From BP-133 sp040756995 (lineage in GTDB: Bacteria > Actinomycetota > Acidimicrobiia > IMCC26256 > BP-133): 64,000 bases of DNA. Numbering within the stretch: position 1 is the first letter of the stretch; each line of letters begins with the position of its first letter. A model generated the notes under the pieces. That model was not told the origin of the DNA. It saw only the letters and a list, made by a program, of their open reading frames with translations, and ran no database searches. The DNA lies in the NCBI GenBank assembly GCA_040756995.1, contig JBFLYK010000001.1, forward strand, positions 1 through 64,000, read 5' to 3'. Shown here piece by piece: positions 1 to 8,461 of the stretch. The position numbers and the translations under genes are program-made.

Positions 1-238
1 GTCGCGCTGAAGGCCCTATAGGGGCCCCAGGCGCGACCGGTCGCGCTTCGGCCGCCGTGGGGGAGGGCTCGGAGGCGCCGCCGGTCGCCGCCGCGGCCAG
101 GTTCACCGCCTGGGACACCGCCCGCCGGCAGTAGGGGTTCAGCTCCAGCGGCAGGCCGGCCCGGATCAGGCGGCCGTCGTCGTCGAGCGCCATCTCCGTG
201 AAGGTCGGCACCTGTTTGACGACGACGGCGATCCGCAT
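1..238 (-). CDS. etfB: Electron transfer flavoprotein beta subunit (EtfB/FixA-like), 3' end cut by the window edge
   Basis: The gene reads leftwards from an ATG at 238 and runs off the window, so only about 79 N-terminal residues are visible. They begin MRIAVVVKQVP and continue with a charged DDDGR turn and a LELNPYCRRAVSQAV helix, which is the N-terminal pattern of EtfB. EtfB pairs with EtfA to carry electrons from acyl-CoA and other dehydrogenases to the quinone pool. The start lies 7 bases after the stop of the alpha/beta hydrolase gene, so the two probably share a transcript. etfA would be expected beyond the left edge. Family assignment is by recognition of the N-terminus only; the cofactor-binding part is not in view. 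Confidence 0.75.
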   Translation of the reverse strand, partial: MRIAVVVKQVPTFTEMALDDDGRLIRAGLPLELNPYCRRAVSQAVNLAAAATGGASEPSPTAAEARPVAPGAPIGPSAR

Positions 239-245
239 CAGACCC

Positions 246-932
246 TCAGTCTGGTACGAGGAGCGCCTCGTGCGATCGAAGGGCGGCGGTGACCTCATCC
301 GGCTTGTCGACGTGGGGTTCGTGGCCGGCGCCGGCGATCTCGACCAGCGTGGCGTTGGCCAGCCGCTCGGCCAGGTAGCGGACGCCGGTCACGTAGACCG
401 GCCGGTCCTCGGTGCCGCAGATCATCACCGTCGGGCAGGTGATCTCGGCCAGCCGGTCGATGACCATCGAGTCGTGGTGGAAGGCGACGTTGGCCACGTT
501 GTCGGGGAGCCCCGAGGCCACCGCCACCCGGGCGATGCCCCGGTTGTACTTCTCCATGCTGTCGGGGTTGCGGAAGCCCGGCCCGGTCGACAGCAACGCC
601 AGGCCCCGCACCGTCTCCGGACGGGCCAGCGTGTAGGCCAGCGAGAAGTAGCCGCCCAGGGAGTGCCCGACCAACAACGCCGGTCCACCGCCCTCGGCCA
701 TGGCGGCGTCGACGATGGCGGCGAGATCGTCGAGGGCGTCCTCCCGGGTGTAGGGACCGGCCGGAAGGTCGGACCGGCCGTGCCCCCGCATGTCCCAGGT
801 CACGACGTGATGGTCGGCGGCCAGGGCGCCGGCCTGGGGCGCCCAGGTGTCCCCGCTGCGGCCGAAGCCGTGGGTGAAGACGACGGCCGGGCCCGTTCCC
901 CGGGCTTCGATGTGCAACCCCGCAGTCGACAT
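246..932 (-). CDS. Alpha/beta hydrolase
   Basis: A 228-residue protein of the alpha/beta hydrolase fold. The start is the ATG at 932, because the protein then begins with the usual first strands (GLHIEARGTGPAVVFTHGF). The HG oxyanion pair is near residue 22, the nucleophile elbow GHSLGG near residue 90, an acid in GTEDRP, and the histidine in GAGHEPH near the C-terminus, so the triad appears complete. It is shorter than typical 260-280 residue members, mostly in the cap region, which suggests a small lid. The substrate cannot be read from sequence. It is divergent from the Rieske gene (19 bp between starts) and lies just upstream of etfB, which would suit hydrolysis of an ester or lactone feeding oxidation; that is inference. 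Confidence 0.8.
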   Translation of the reverse strand: MSTAGLHIEARGTGPAVVFTHGFGRSGDTWAPQAGALAADHHVVTWDMRGHGRSDLPAGPYTREDALDDLAAIVDAAMAEGGGPALLVGHSLGGYFSLAYTLARPETVRGLALLSTGPGFRNPDSMEKYNRGIARVAVASGLPDNVANVAFHHDSMVIDRLAEITCPTVMICGTEDRPVYVTGVRYLAERLANATLVEIAGAGHEPHVDKPDEVTAALRSHEALLVPD

Positions 933-950
933 GGGCTGGAATGTAGAGCG

Positions 951-2675
951 GTGGACGATCGAGTCACGATCGGAACGCTGCCCGACCTGCGCCGGAAGGG
1001 CTGCCTGACCGGCAAGGCCGGCGCCTCGCCGATCTGCGTCTTCTGGAGCGACGGCGCTCCCTTCGCGCTCGACGACCGCTGCCCCCACATGGGATTTCCG
1101 CTCCACCGGGGGACAGTTGAGAGCGGCCTCGTGACCTGCCACTGGCACAACGCCCGCTTCGACCTCCGCTCCGGCGGCACGCTCGACCCCTGGGCCGACG
1201 ACGTGCGGGCCTACCCGGTGGAGATCGTGGATGACCGGGTCGTGGTGGTCGTCACCCCCGAACCCGACCGGCGTGGCCACCTGCAGGCCCGCCTGGAGGA
1301 GGGCCTCGAGCAGGGCATCACCCTGGTGACGGCCAAGGCGGTGCTGGGACTGCTCGACGCCGGCGTCCCTCCGCAGGAGATCGTGCGGACGGGCGTGCGG
1401 TTCGGCACCCGCTACCGGGCGGCCGGGTGGGGCGCCGGGCTGACCGTCCTCACGGCGATGGCCAACGTCCTCCCCTACCTCGACCCGGCCGACCGGCCGC
1501 TGGCTCTGGTGGCCGGACTGGCCTTCGTGTCCCGCGACACCCGGGGCCGGCCGCCCCGGTTCCCGTTGCTGCCGCTGGGCGGCGGGCCGCCGCCGGAGCA
1601 GCTCGAGGCCTGGTACCGGCGCTTCATCGAAACCCGGTCCGCCGACGCCGCCGAACGCACCCTGGCGACGGCCATCGCCGCGGCCGATGCCAAGGCGGTG
1701 GCCGACGTGATGTTCGCCGCCGTCACCGATCACGTCTTCCTCGATGGCGGGCACACGATCGACTTCACCAACAAGGCCTTCGAGGTGCTGGACCACCTCG
1801 GCTGGGAGGCCGCCCCCGAGGTGCTGCCGACGCTCGTCGCCCAGACGGCCTCGGCGGCCCGGAGCGAGGAGCGCGGCGCCTGGCGTTACCCGCACGACCT
1901 CGCCGGCCTGATCGCCGACGCCACCGCCCGGCTGCCGGAACGGGTGGCGGCCGGTTCGGCGTGCGCCGTCCGCTTCGACGAGGGACAGGCCGTGGCCCGC
2001 CTCGCCTGGTCGATCCTGTCCGACGATCCCGTCGAGGTCGTGACGGCCATCGACGAGGCCATCGCGGCCGGCGCCCGTCCGGAAGAGCTGGGCCGGGCCC
2101 TGGCCTATGCCGCCGCCCTGCGCATCACCCGCTTCCACACCCAGAACGACCACGGCGACTGGGACGAGGTCCACCACGCCTTCACCGCCGCCAACGCCCT
2201 GCACCAGGCCCTGCGGCGTTCCCCTTCGCCGGCGCTGCTGCGGGGCGTGTACCACGGCGCGCTGCGCATCTACCTCGACCGGTTCCTCAACATCCCGGCG
2301 GCCCGGCTGCCGACCCCGGGCCCGGCCGACCTCGACGGTCTCCAGGCCTGCTGGGATCAGGAGGGGCGGGTCGACGAGGCCGGGGCGATCGTCTACCGCC
2401 ACCTGACCGGCGGTGGCGGTCCGGCCCGGGTTGTCACACTCCTCGGCCGGGCGCTGCTGACCGAGGACGCCGAATTCCACTGGTACCAGACGTACGAGGC
2501 GGCGGTGGCCCAGTACCACGCCTGGCCGGCCGGCTCTGAGGAGGGCGCCCTGATCCTGGCCGGCACCGCCCGGTTCCTGGCCGCCCACACGCCGACCCGC
2601 CGGGAGCTCGCCCAGGTCGTGACGATCGCCACCCGCCTCCGCCGCGGCGAGGCCCTGTTCGAGGCGGAGGCGTAG
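951..2675 (+). CDS. Rieske [2Fe-2S] domain protein with long helical C-terminal region
   Basis: A 574-residue protein starting at GTG 951; the frame is open further upstream, but that part is antisense to the hydrolase gene. Residues 1-100 form a Rieske domain: CPH at 44-46 and CHWH at 63-66 give C-x-H-x16-C-x2-H, the cluster ligand pattern. No mononuclear iron domain of ring-hydroxylating oxygenases is visible, so it is probably not an oxygenase alpha subunit. The remaining roughly 470 residues are alanine-rich and mostly helical, with a conserved-looking segment DGGHTIDFTNKAFEVLDHLG near residue 265. The role is unknown; an electron-transfer or redox-sensing domain tethered to an uncharacterised helical module is the safe reading. 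The GlcG-like gene begins 11 bp after its stop, so they are likely cotranscribed. Confidence 0.75.
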   Translation: MDDRVTIGTLPDLRRKGCLTGKAGASPICVFWSDGAPFALDDRCPHMGFPLHRGTVESGLVTCHWHNARFDLRSGGTLDPWADDVRAYPVEIVDDRVVVVVTPEPDRRGHLQARLEEGLEQGITLVTAKAVLGLLDAGVPPQEIVRTGVRFGTRYRAAGWGAGLTVLTAMANVLPYLDPADRPLALVAGLAFVSRDTRGRPPRFPLLPLGGGPPPEQLEAWYRRFIETRSADAAERTLATAIAAADAKAVADVMFAAVTDHVFLDGGHTIDFTNKAFEVLDHLGWEAAPEVLPTLVAQTASAARSEERGAWRYPHDLAGLIADATARLPERVAAGSACAVRFDEGQAVARLAWSILSDDPVEVVTAIDEAIAAGARPEELGRALAYAAALRITRFHTQNDHGDWDEVHHAFTAANALHQALRRSPSPALLRGVYHGALRIYLDRFLNIPAARLPTPGPADLDGLQACWDQEGRVDEAGAIVYRHLTGGGGPARVVTLLGRALLTEDAEFHWYQTYEAAVAQYHAWPAGSEEGALILAGTARFLAAHTPTRRELAQVVTIATRLRRGEALFEAEA

Positions 2676-2686
2676 GCTCGCCCCCC

Positions 2687-3112
2687 ATGCCGCGACTTCC
2701 GGGACTCAGCTTGAACGACGCTGACTGGTTGGTGCAGGCCGCGCTGGACATCGGCGTCGACCGGGGCTTTCCGCCGTTGGCGGTGGCCGTCATCGACGTC
2801 GCCGGCGAGGTGATCGTGCTGCGGCGCGGCGACGGCGGGATGCCGATGAGCAGCCGGGTGGCGGTGGCCAAGGCCCGCAGCGCCCTGGTGGCGCTCAAGC
2901 CCTCCGGCCTGCTGGACAAGCTGCCGCCGGGGATCATCGACACCCTCCAGCACCTCTACGGCGGCAACTTCGTGCCCCGGGCCGGCGGAGTCCTCATCAC
3001 CGACGGCGACGACGTGATTCTGGGCGCCATCGGCGCCTCCGGCGCCCAGTCCGACGAGGACGAGGAAGCCGTCCGGACCGCCGTCGAACGCTGGCAGGCC
3101 CGGGTCAGATAA
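2687..3112 (+). CDS. GlcG/HbpS-family (DUF336) protein
   Basis: A 141-residue protein with the GlcG/HbpS fold signature: an N-terminal helix, a central strand pair with PPLAVAVIDVAGEVIVLRRGDG, then SRVAVAKARSALV and a C-terminal GGVLITDGDDVILGAIGASGA strand followed by DEDEEAVRTAVE. Members bind heme or cobalamin-like ligands or act in glycolate and propanediol systems as ill-defined accessory proteins. It has no signal peptide, unlike secreted Streptomyces HbpS, so a cytoplasmic role is likely. It follows the Rieske gene by 11 bp. The specific ligand cannot be inferred. Confidence 0.8.
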   Translation: MPRLPGLSLNDADWLVQAALDIGVDRGFPPLAVAVIDVAGEVIVLRRGDGGMPMSSRVAVAKARSALVALKPSGLLDKLPPGIIDTLQHLYGGNFVPRAGGVLITDGDDVILGAIGASGAQSDEDEEAVRTAVERWQARVR

Positions 3113-3195
3113 GGCCGTGGCCTTGGTTTGGAGGGAAGGGCCCAACGGGTAAAAGCCAGCGCCACGCCGTGCGGGCGACCCGAGGGAGAGCGGTG

Positions 3196-4281
3196 ATGGA
3201 CCGGCGGAGCTTCCAGCGAACCATGTTCTTGACGGCCGTTGGGGCCCCGTTCGCCGGGGCCTGGTGGGATCGGCTCGGGGCGATTGCGGAGGCTCCCGGG
3301 GACGCCGTACCGGCCCTGCCCGGGGGAGCCGAACCAGCCCGCCGGACGGTCATCGAATACGAGCTTCCACCGGCCGAACAGACACACGAGGTCATCCGGG
3401 TGCCGGGCAGTGCGGTCGTGCTCGTGTCGCAGATGTCCTCCAGCACCCTCGTGAAGCTACAGCTCGACCAGAACGAGCGGGTCACCGGTGTGAAGGGGTT
3501 TCCGCTCGGGCCGCCGGAGGCGCTCCTCCACGGGTTGGCCGTCTCCGACCGCTACCCCGGCATGATCTGGGCGACCCACGAGGGGCAGGACCGGCTGTTG
3601 CTCGTCGACCCGGGCGGGAGCCGCCTCGACACCCCGCCGAAGATCATTCGTACGATCGACGTTCCGGCGGGCGGCAAGGGCCCGCATTACGTCGGCGAGT
3701 ACGGGGACTTCCTGTGGGTCACCCTCAAGGGCAGCGATCAGGTCCTGGCCATCAGCCACCGCCGGCCGCAGGACCACCGGTTCTACGAGGCGGCATCGCA
3801 TCCCATCTTCATCGCTCGCCACCCCGACACCGGCGAGTTCTTCGCCAGCCTGGACGAGTCGAGCGAGATCCTGCGCATCGACGCCGACGCCGGGACGACC
3901 TCCCGGATCCGGATCCCGCCTGAACGGGGGGCAACTCCCGTCGGCCTGGTTGCCGGCCCGGCCGGTGTCTGGGTCGTTCTCCTGGGCACGAAGGACCGGG
4001 GAACCGGGACCTTCGGCCGCATCGACCGCAACGGCGAGATCACCTGGTTCCGGTTGACCTCTCCCCTCGGCCGTGACGCCGGGCTCCTCCACCTGGCGTT
4101 CGCCCCGCAGGTCGCCGGGCAGCCCCCCACCGCCTGGCTCTTGAGCTCATCGATCATCTCGTCCAACACATTCGATGCGATCATCCGGGTCACGTTCGAT
4201 GACGCCTACACCCGGCTGACGAGCGAAGAGCTGGTCGCCCTTCCGACGCAGCTGTGCAAGGCGCACCGCCTGCTGCGCTGA
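3196..4281 (+). CDS. Tat-exported beta-propeller protein (virginiamycin B lyase / NHL-like)
   Basis: A 361-residue protein. The ATG at 3196 is preceded by GGGAGAG. The N-terminus DRRSFQRTMFLTAVGAPFAG resembles a twin-arginine signal (RR-x-F plus a hydrophobic stretch), so folded export is likely. The mature part has repeating blades (ASHPIFIARHPDTGEFFASL, ATPVGLVAGPAGVWVV, FGRIDRNGEITWF), typical of the Vgb/SMP-30-like six-bladed propellers that scan 'predictable' periodic strands. No lyase catalytic residues can be assigned by eye, so an enzymatic streptogramin lyase function is not claimed. It stands alone, 83 bp after the GlcG-like gene. Confidence 0.65.
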   Translation: MDRRSFQRTMFLTAVGAPFAGAWWDRLGAIAEAPGDAVPALPGGAEPARRTVIEYELPPAEQTHEVIRVPGSAVVLVSQMSSSTLVKLQLDQNERVTGVKGFPLGPPEALLHGLAVSDRYPGMIWATHEGQDRLLLVDPGGSRLDTPPKIIRTIDVPAGGKGPHYVGEYGDFLWVTLKGSDQVLAISHRRPQDHRFYEAASHPIFIARHPDTGEFFASLDESSEILRIDADAGTTSRIRIPPERGATPVGLVAGPAGVWVVLLGTKDRGTGTFGRIDRNGEITWFRLTSPLGRDAGLLHLAFAPQVAGQPPTAWLLSSSIISSNTFDAIIRVTFDDAYTRLTSEELVALPTQLCKAHRLLR

Positions 4282-4487
4282 AGAACAGCGTCCTGGCCAC
4301 CGAACTCACCACCTCGACCGTCGCACAGCTCGCGGGCGGTTGAGCAGCCGCCGCCACGCTGCGGCGCGGGAGGCGAGCGGTACTTTAATTTGACGGCAGT
4401 AATTTGAAGGCAGCGGCCAGACGCTTCAATTGTTGAGGACGTGAAGCGCGGTTGAGAGGTCCCGCCAACTTTTCAACCAAAAGCCGA

Positions 4488-4499
4488 TACACTTTAAAA
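4488..4499 (+). promoter_or_regulatory. Leaderless promoter of the Fic gene
   Basis: TACACT at 4488-4493 matches the actinobacterial -10 consensus TANNNT. It ends six bases before GTG 4500, so transcription would begin at the start codon itself. No ribosome binding site precedes GTG 4500, consistent with a leaderless mRNA. This decides the start of the Fic gene. Confidence 0.5.
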
Positions 4500-5675
4500 G
4501 TGGACCTGAGCGCCTTCTCCGGCAGCTCCCCTGGCCAACTCGTCCCTATCTCGGGAATCCACGGTCGGACGGGCGAAACGTACGACCATGCAGTGTTCTT
4601 CCCCGATCCCCTGCCCGAGACGCTCGTACTCGGCGGGGCGGCATGGGAGGCGGTGGCTTTAGCCATGCAGGCGCTCGGGAGGGCGGATCTGGCGACTCGC
4701 AAGATCCCGAACCCCGGCCTGCTGCGCCGGCCATCGCTCCGCCGGGAGGCCCAGAGCACGTCAGCCCTAGAAGGCACCCACGCCGTTCTCTCCGAGGTGC
4801 TCGAGGCTGACGCCGGAGGTCGGGCCATGACGCCAGAGATCCGCGAGGTGCTCAACTATGCCGAGATGGCCGAGGCGGCAATCGAGGCGGTGGCCACCAG
4901 GCCCATCACGTTCGGCCAGCTTTGCGAATGGCAGGCCATGCTGGTGAGGGGGACATCCTCCGATGGCCCGGAGAGCGGCAAAGTCCGAGATAGCCAGGTC
5001 GTCATCGGCCCCAAGCACTGCCTGGTCGAGGAGGCACGCTTTGTCCCACCCCCGCCCGGAGACCTCCTGGTCACGGCTCTTCGGGAATGGGTGGACTGGG
5101 TCGAGCGGGCACGGTCCATGCCGGTCGCCGTGCAGGCTGCCCTCGCCCATTACCAGTTCGAGACCCTGCACCCGTTCCACGACGGAAACGGAAGAATCGG
5201 TCGCCTCGTCATCGTCCTTCAGCTCATCAGGAAAGGCGACCTCCGGGACGGCCTGCTCACCATCTCCCCTTGGCTTGAAGCGCGACGGGACGAGTATCAA
5301 GGCGCCTTGCTCCGGCTCTCACAGACCGGGGACTGGGACCACTGGGTGACGTTTTTCAGCCGGGCGCTGACGGCGGCCAGCGAGGCCACCGTTGAGCGGA
5401 TCGAGAGACTGCTCGCCTTTCAGGCGTACGTGCGCGACCTTGTGCACACTCGGAAGCCTCCGATCAGGGGAACCGCGATCCGCATAGCCGAAGATCTCAT
5501 CGGAAACCCGGTGATCACGGTCAAGTCCACAGCCCGCCGGTACGACGTCACGTATCAGGCGGCCAACAACGCCATCTCGAGACTGGTCGGCGCCGAGATC
5601 CTCGTTGAGGCAACCGGCCGAAGCTACGACCGGATCTTCTTCGCCCCGCAGGTGATACGGATCCTCGAGCTCTAG
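4500..5675 (+). CDS. Fic-family AMPylator/protein modifier with C-terminal winged helix
   Basis: A 391-residue Fic protein, starting at GTG 4500 (VDLSAFSGSSPGQLVPISG, the usual N-terminal strand of this subgroup). A TTG at 4452 is possible but would add 16 residues with no RBS. The catalytic loop HPFHDGNGRIGR near residue 223 is complete, including the histidine and the phosphate-binding NGR. TSALEG near residue 85 fits the inhibitory helix motif [ST]xxxE[GN] ahead of the Fic core, so the enzyme should be auto-inhibited (class II). The C-terminal 70 residues (ITVKSTARRYDVTYQAANNAISRL) form a winged-helix DNA-binding or dimerisation module. Such chromosomal Fic proteins act as stand-alone regulators or toxin-like modifiers; no antitoxin gene is adjacent. 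Confidence 0.9.
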   Translation: MDLSAFSGSSPGQLVPISGIHGRTGETYDHAVFFPDPLPETLVLGGAAWEAVALAMQALGRADLATRKIPNPGLLRRPSLRREAQSTSALEGTHAVLSEVLEADAGGRAMTPEIREVLNYAEMAEAAIEAVATRPITFGQLCEWQAMLVRGTSSDGPESGKVRDSQVVIGPKHCLVEEARFVPPPPGDLLVTALREWVDWVERARSMPVAVQAALAHYQFETLHPFHDGNGRIGRLVIVLQLIRKGDLRDGLLTISPWLEARRDEYQGALLRLSQTGDWDHWVTFFSRALTAASEATVERIERLLAFQAYVRDLVHTRKPPIRGTAIRIAEDLIGNPVITVKSTARRYDVTYQAANNAISRLVGAEILVEATGRSYDRIFFAPQVIRILEL

Positions 5676-5896
5676 CGCCGAAGGTGACTTCTTCGATCTC
5701 TGCGGCCCGAAGCCCGACGTCGTCCTCGCCACTCTCCCCGTTTGAGGAAGAAGTAGCCGGGCGTCGCTGAGATGACGATCGATCGCATCCCCTACAATCC
5801 CTAGCCGCAGGTCTGTCGGAAGGTCGAGTCAGATGCTCTTTGGCTCCACCATCCATCCGCCGGCCGGTGAAAGTGCAGGTCAGAGCAACAAACCCA

Positions 5897-5969
5897 GCGC
5901 TCGTAGCTCAATGGATAGAGCATCTGACTACGGATCAGAAGGTTGGGGGTTCGAGTCCCTCCGAGCGCG
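5897..5969 (+). tRNA. tRNA-Arg (anticodon ACG)
   Basis: The sequence folds as a full cloverleaf: acceptor GCGCTCG (5897-5903) with CGAGCGC (5962-5968), D stem GCTC/GAGC, anticodon stem TCTGA/TCAGA around loop CTACGGA (anticodon ACG, read as ICG), and a TTCGAGT T-loop closed by GGGGG/CCCTC. The discriminator is G and no CCA is encoded. An integrase remnant begins about 75 bp downstream, so this tRNA is the probable insertion site used by integrative elements here. Confidence 0.95.
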
Positions 5970-5998
5970 CTGACGAAATAGCAGTTCACAGCATAGAA

Positions 5999-6021
5999 AG
6001 TCACCGCCCGAGGCGGTGACT
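5999..6021. terminator. Perfect hairpin after tRNA-Arg
   Basis: AGTCACCGCC (5999-6008), loop CGA, GGCGGTGACT (6012-6021): a 10-bp perfect stem followed by CCTTCGTT. It could terminate the tRNA transcript and, from the other side, the decayed integrase. The T-tract is weak, so a processing or terminator role is inferred only from position. Confidence 0.5.
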
Positions 6022-6044
6022 CCTTCGTTAGAGTGACCCGCTTG

Positions 6045-6240
6045 TCACGGATGCGTCACGGATGGATCAGCGGGTTCGTAGATGAGGGCTCCGATGGCGG
6101 TCGCTGCCTCCCCGATCCATCCCTTCGATGACGTGCTCGGAGATGTCGGCGGTGATGGCGATCGACCGCGTGGCCCAGGCGCCACGACATCACCTTCAGG
6201 GGCACCCTGGCTTTGAGCGCGAGGCGCGTGGATGTGGGTA
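6045..6240 (-). pseudogene. Decayed 3' end of a tyrosine integrase gene
   Basis: This stretch is clearly homologous to the last ~180 bp of the intact integrase gene at 8585. Blocks such as GCGGGTTCGTAGATGAGGGC, GAGATGTCGGCGGTGATGGC/GTAGATGTCGGCGG and GACATCACCTTCAGGGGCAC match closely, and the encoded ends agree (AIGALIYEPADPSVTHP against AIGALIYEPANPSAIADP). The remnant carries frame-breaking changes (for example around 6165-6180) and no upstream catalytic part, so it is dead. Lying right behind tRNA-Arg, it looks like the scar of an earlier insertion of a related element, or of a tandem array. Confidence 0.85.
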
Positions 6241-6328
6241 CGGCCGCTGAAGGTCGCGGTCACCGCGCTCGCGACCGAGGAATCGTGCGGTCGCTGTACG
6301 AGGAGGACGGCGATTGGGGTGCGCAGCT

Positions 6329-6619
6329 CTACTTGCAGCCCGCGGGACCCCATTCGCACTGTGCGTCGGTCGGCGCGAGCCCGAAGAGTCCGAGCCAGAG
6401 GGCGACGAAGAACAGAACGACCAGGGCGGCGAGGGACCATTGCACCACGGCAGAGGTCCAGATCCCACGGAACCAGCGGTGGATCCACGGCCGGCCGTGT
6501 TCGTAGCAGCAGCCGTCCCGCCACCACGGAGATCCCGTGTAGATGATCCGCGGACATCCGTCGATCTGGCAGGCCCGACTCACGGTTGGAGTTTGCGCCG
6601 TCCACCGTGGGTTTCCCAT
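6329..6619 (-). CDS. Small cysteine-rich membrane protein, unknown function
   Basis: A 96-residue protein. The N-terminal half has cysteines in CQIDGCP and DGCCYEHGRP, spaced like a small zinc-binding knuckle with a histidine. The C-terminal half has one strong membrane helix (AVVQWSLAALVVLFFVALWL) and then a short tail with two more cysteines. It lies between the integrase scar and the HAD gene, on the same strand as both. No family is recognised. The contrast between a Cys/Trp-rich head and a clean helix makes a real gene likely, but no strong ribosome binding site is seen before 6619. Confidence 0.5.
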   Translation of the reverse strand: MGNPRWTAQTPTVSRACQIDGCPRIIYTGSPWWRDGCCYEHGRPWIHRWFRGIWTSAVVQWSLAALVVLFFVALWLGLFGLAPTDAQCEWGPAGCK

Positions 6620-6667
6620 GGCCCGATCGAGCTATTTGGCTCCTCCTTGCTAACTCTTGGAAGCACT

Positions 6668-7375
6668 TCAGTCCAGGAGCAAGCCGGGCACGTCGCGGAG
6701 GGCTTCGGCCCGGAGGAACGCCCGGCCGGCAGGAGCGGTCGTTTCCCGGCGCTCGTGCTCCCACACGTGGGCGTCGACCCACACCGCCCGCATCCCGCAC
6801 TCCAACGCCGGGTTGATGTCCGATGCCAGGCTGTTCCCCACCGACCACGACAACGCCAGCTCGGCTCCGCAGCCGGCGACGACGGCCCGGAACGTTTCCG
6901 ACGACTTGTCATCGACGATCTCCACCGCGCAGAAGTAGCCGCCGAGCCCAGAGTCGGCGACACGCCGGCGCTGCACCCAGCCGTCGCCTTTCGTAAGGAG
7001 CGCCAGCCGGAACGACCGGCTGAGCTCCTCAAGGACGTCGCGGACACCATCGGCCGGTTGGGCGTCCCAGTCGAACACCTGAGAGGCGCATGCCCAAACC
7101 TCCGCCGCCCGGGCGGCCGTGGGCTGCACACCGGCAGAGCAGGCGGCGTCGATGTAGGCGCGGGCGCACGACGTGGGAAAGCGGGTCGCCTGCAGGCCCA
7201 TGACCTCCACGTTTCGGACGTCGATGGCCCGCTGTAGCTGCTCCCAGGCGACCGGGTCCAGACCGAACCTGGCAACCAGGTCGGCCGCTGCGCTGCGGGC
7301 CCGGTCGTACAGATGCTCGACGAACCAGAGGGTGTCGTCCCCGTCGAAGACGACGAGAGGCCGCTCGTCACCCAC
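6668..7375 (-). CDS. HAD-superfamily hydrolase (phosphatase-like)
   Basis: A 235-residue protein from GTG 7375, giving the N-terminus VGDERPLVVFDGDDTLWF. An earlier in-frame start would overlap the preceding gene heavily. HAD motif I is DGDDT (nucleophile D near residue 11), motif II is LLTKGD, the lysine of motif III lies in VDDKSSETF, and motif IV is SVGNSLASDI. The four catalytic elements are present, so phosphatase activity is likely. The segment between motifs I and II is an alpha-helical cap (C1 type). The start is 9 bases after the stop of the 67-residue gene, and all three genes of this group appear to be one transcript. Confidence 0.8.
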   Translation of the reverse strand: MGDERPLVVFDGDDTLWFVEHLYDRARSAAADLVARFGLDPVAWEQLQRAIDVRNVEVMGLQATRFPTSCARAYIDAACSAGVQPTAARAAEVWACASQVFDWDAQPADGVRDVLEELSRSFRLALLTKGDGWVQRRRVADSGLGGYFCAVEIVDDKSSETFRAVVAGCGAELALSWSVGNSLASDINPALECGMRAVWVDAHVWEHERRETTAPAGRAFLRAEALRDVPGLLLD

Positions 7376-7386
7376 GGCAGCCGGAA

Positions 7387-7590
7387 CTACCGCCCCGGGC
7401 CACCCTGCTTCGGAGGGTTGAGCGCCGCCCGCCACGACTTGCGGATCTCCGGAGTCGGAGCGCGCTTGGCCGTCTCGCGCACGATCTTCTGCACGAGTTC
7501 CGTCGACTTCGGTGTAACGGGGTACTTCCTGGCCACCAACCCTCCTTCGGCGCTCCGAACATCATGGTACCGGTGCTTCGTGACACTCAT
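7387..7590 (-). CDS. Small basic protein of unknown function
   Basis: A 67-residue, Lys/Arg-rich protein (TPKSTELVQKIVRETAKRAPTPEIRKSWRAALNPPK). Its ATG overlaps the TGA of the GAF gene (ATGA at 7587-7590), and the HAD gene follows 9 bases after its stop, so translation looks coupled along the three genes. No family is recognised. The charge suggests nucleic acid or phosphate binding, or it may be an antitoxin-like partner; neither can be shown from sequence. Confidence 0.6.
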   Translation of the reverse strand: MSVTKHRYHDVRSAEGGLVARKYPVTPKSTELVQKIVRETAKRAPTPEIRKSWRAALNPPKQGGPGR

Positions 7591-8351
7591 CCCGGCCGGT
7601 CCGGGACGAACCCGGCGTCGATCAGCTTCGGCCCGAGCACGTCGGCGAGGCCCTCAACCGTCGCCCTCACATCGAGGCTGTCGAGGAGCGATTCGGAGAG
7701 GGGGCGTTGGTCGTCGAAGTTCAGGACGCCGATCACTGTTCGGGTCCCCGGCCGGTGGATTGGCGTCGAGATGATCGATGCCAACTCGATCGTGGCCCGG
7801 CCGTGGTCGTAGCTGATGTTCCACGGCCGGTCCCGTGGGCTGCCGAGCTCCTCGAGCGAGAATGGGATCTCGGTGTCCTCCGGAGCGACGAGCGTCTCGT
7901 TCTTCTCCCACGCCCGGCCGGCCACCCCTTCGCCCTTTCGCCACCGCAGGTCGGTCTCCTCGTCGCGGTACCCCTCGCTCCGGGCCCGCATCGCGAGTTC
8001 CTTCCCCTCGACCACCATCACGTTCGCCCGGAGGTGCTCCGACTTCTGTGGCCGGAAGTTCCGCATCGTCCACACCGCCACGTTCAAATGGTCGTTGATG
8101 CTGTTGCGAAGCTCGAGCTGCTGGCGGCTCAACTGCGCCTGGCTCAAGCGACGGTCCCCGATCCACTTGCCCGCCGCGTTGAGGACGAACCCGGCGCCGG
8201 CGACAGGCAGCTTCGCCTGCACCGGGTCGATTAATCCGTGGGCGAGGAGCAGCACCGGGGCGACTACCAGTTGCACCGGCTTGCTGATGACCACGTCGCC
8301 GAGCCAGTTCGACACCGTCGCCCGGTCCTGGCGCCGCTCCGTATCGGACAC
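7587..8351 (-). CDS. Membrane-associated GAF-domain sensor protein
   Basis: A 254-residue protein. The GTG at 8351 is chosen because GAGGGGGA lies just upstream; a TTG at 8375 is the alternative. A hydrophobic segment near residues 25-45 (VQLVVAPVLLLAHGLIDPVQ) should associate with the membrane. A coiled stretch (SQAQLSRQQLELRNSINDHLN) leads to a GAF-like domain of about 130 residues with WRKGEGVAGRAWEKNE, TPIHRPGTRTVIGVLNFDDQ, the usual ligand pocket strands. No kinase or cyclase output domain is attached, so signal output must be through partners, possibly the HAD protein in the same operon. Ligand unknown. Confidence 0.7.
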   Translation of the reverse strand: MSDTERRQDRATVSNWLGDVVISKPVQLVVAPVLLLAHGLIDPVQAKLPVAGAGFVLNAAGKWIGDRRLSQAQLSRQQLELRNSINDHLNVAVWTMRNFRPQKSEHLRANVMVVEGKELAMRARSEGYRDEETDLRWRKGEGVAGRAWEKNETLVAPEDTEIPFSLEELGSPRDRPWNISYDHGRATIELASIISTPIHRPGTRTVIGVLNFDDQRPLSESLLDSLDVRATVEGLADVLGPKLIDAGFVPDRPG

Positions 8352-8461
8352 CGATTCCCCCTCGGCACACGCCAAGCGGGACTGGCGAGGCTCGCTACCG
8401 CCAGCGCATCGCCGCTGATACCGTACGGATTGAGGAACCGTCCAGTATCCCGCTTGACCTC

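Noticed and set aside
198..950. Upstream extension of the Rieske gene frame
   Set aside because: It is antisense to the alpha/beta hydrolase gene and has no protein-like pattern; GTG 951 gives a normal Rieske start.
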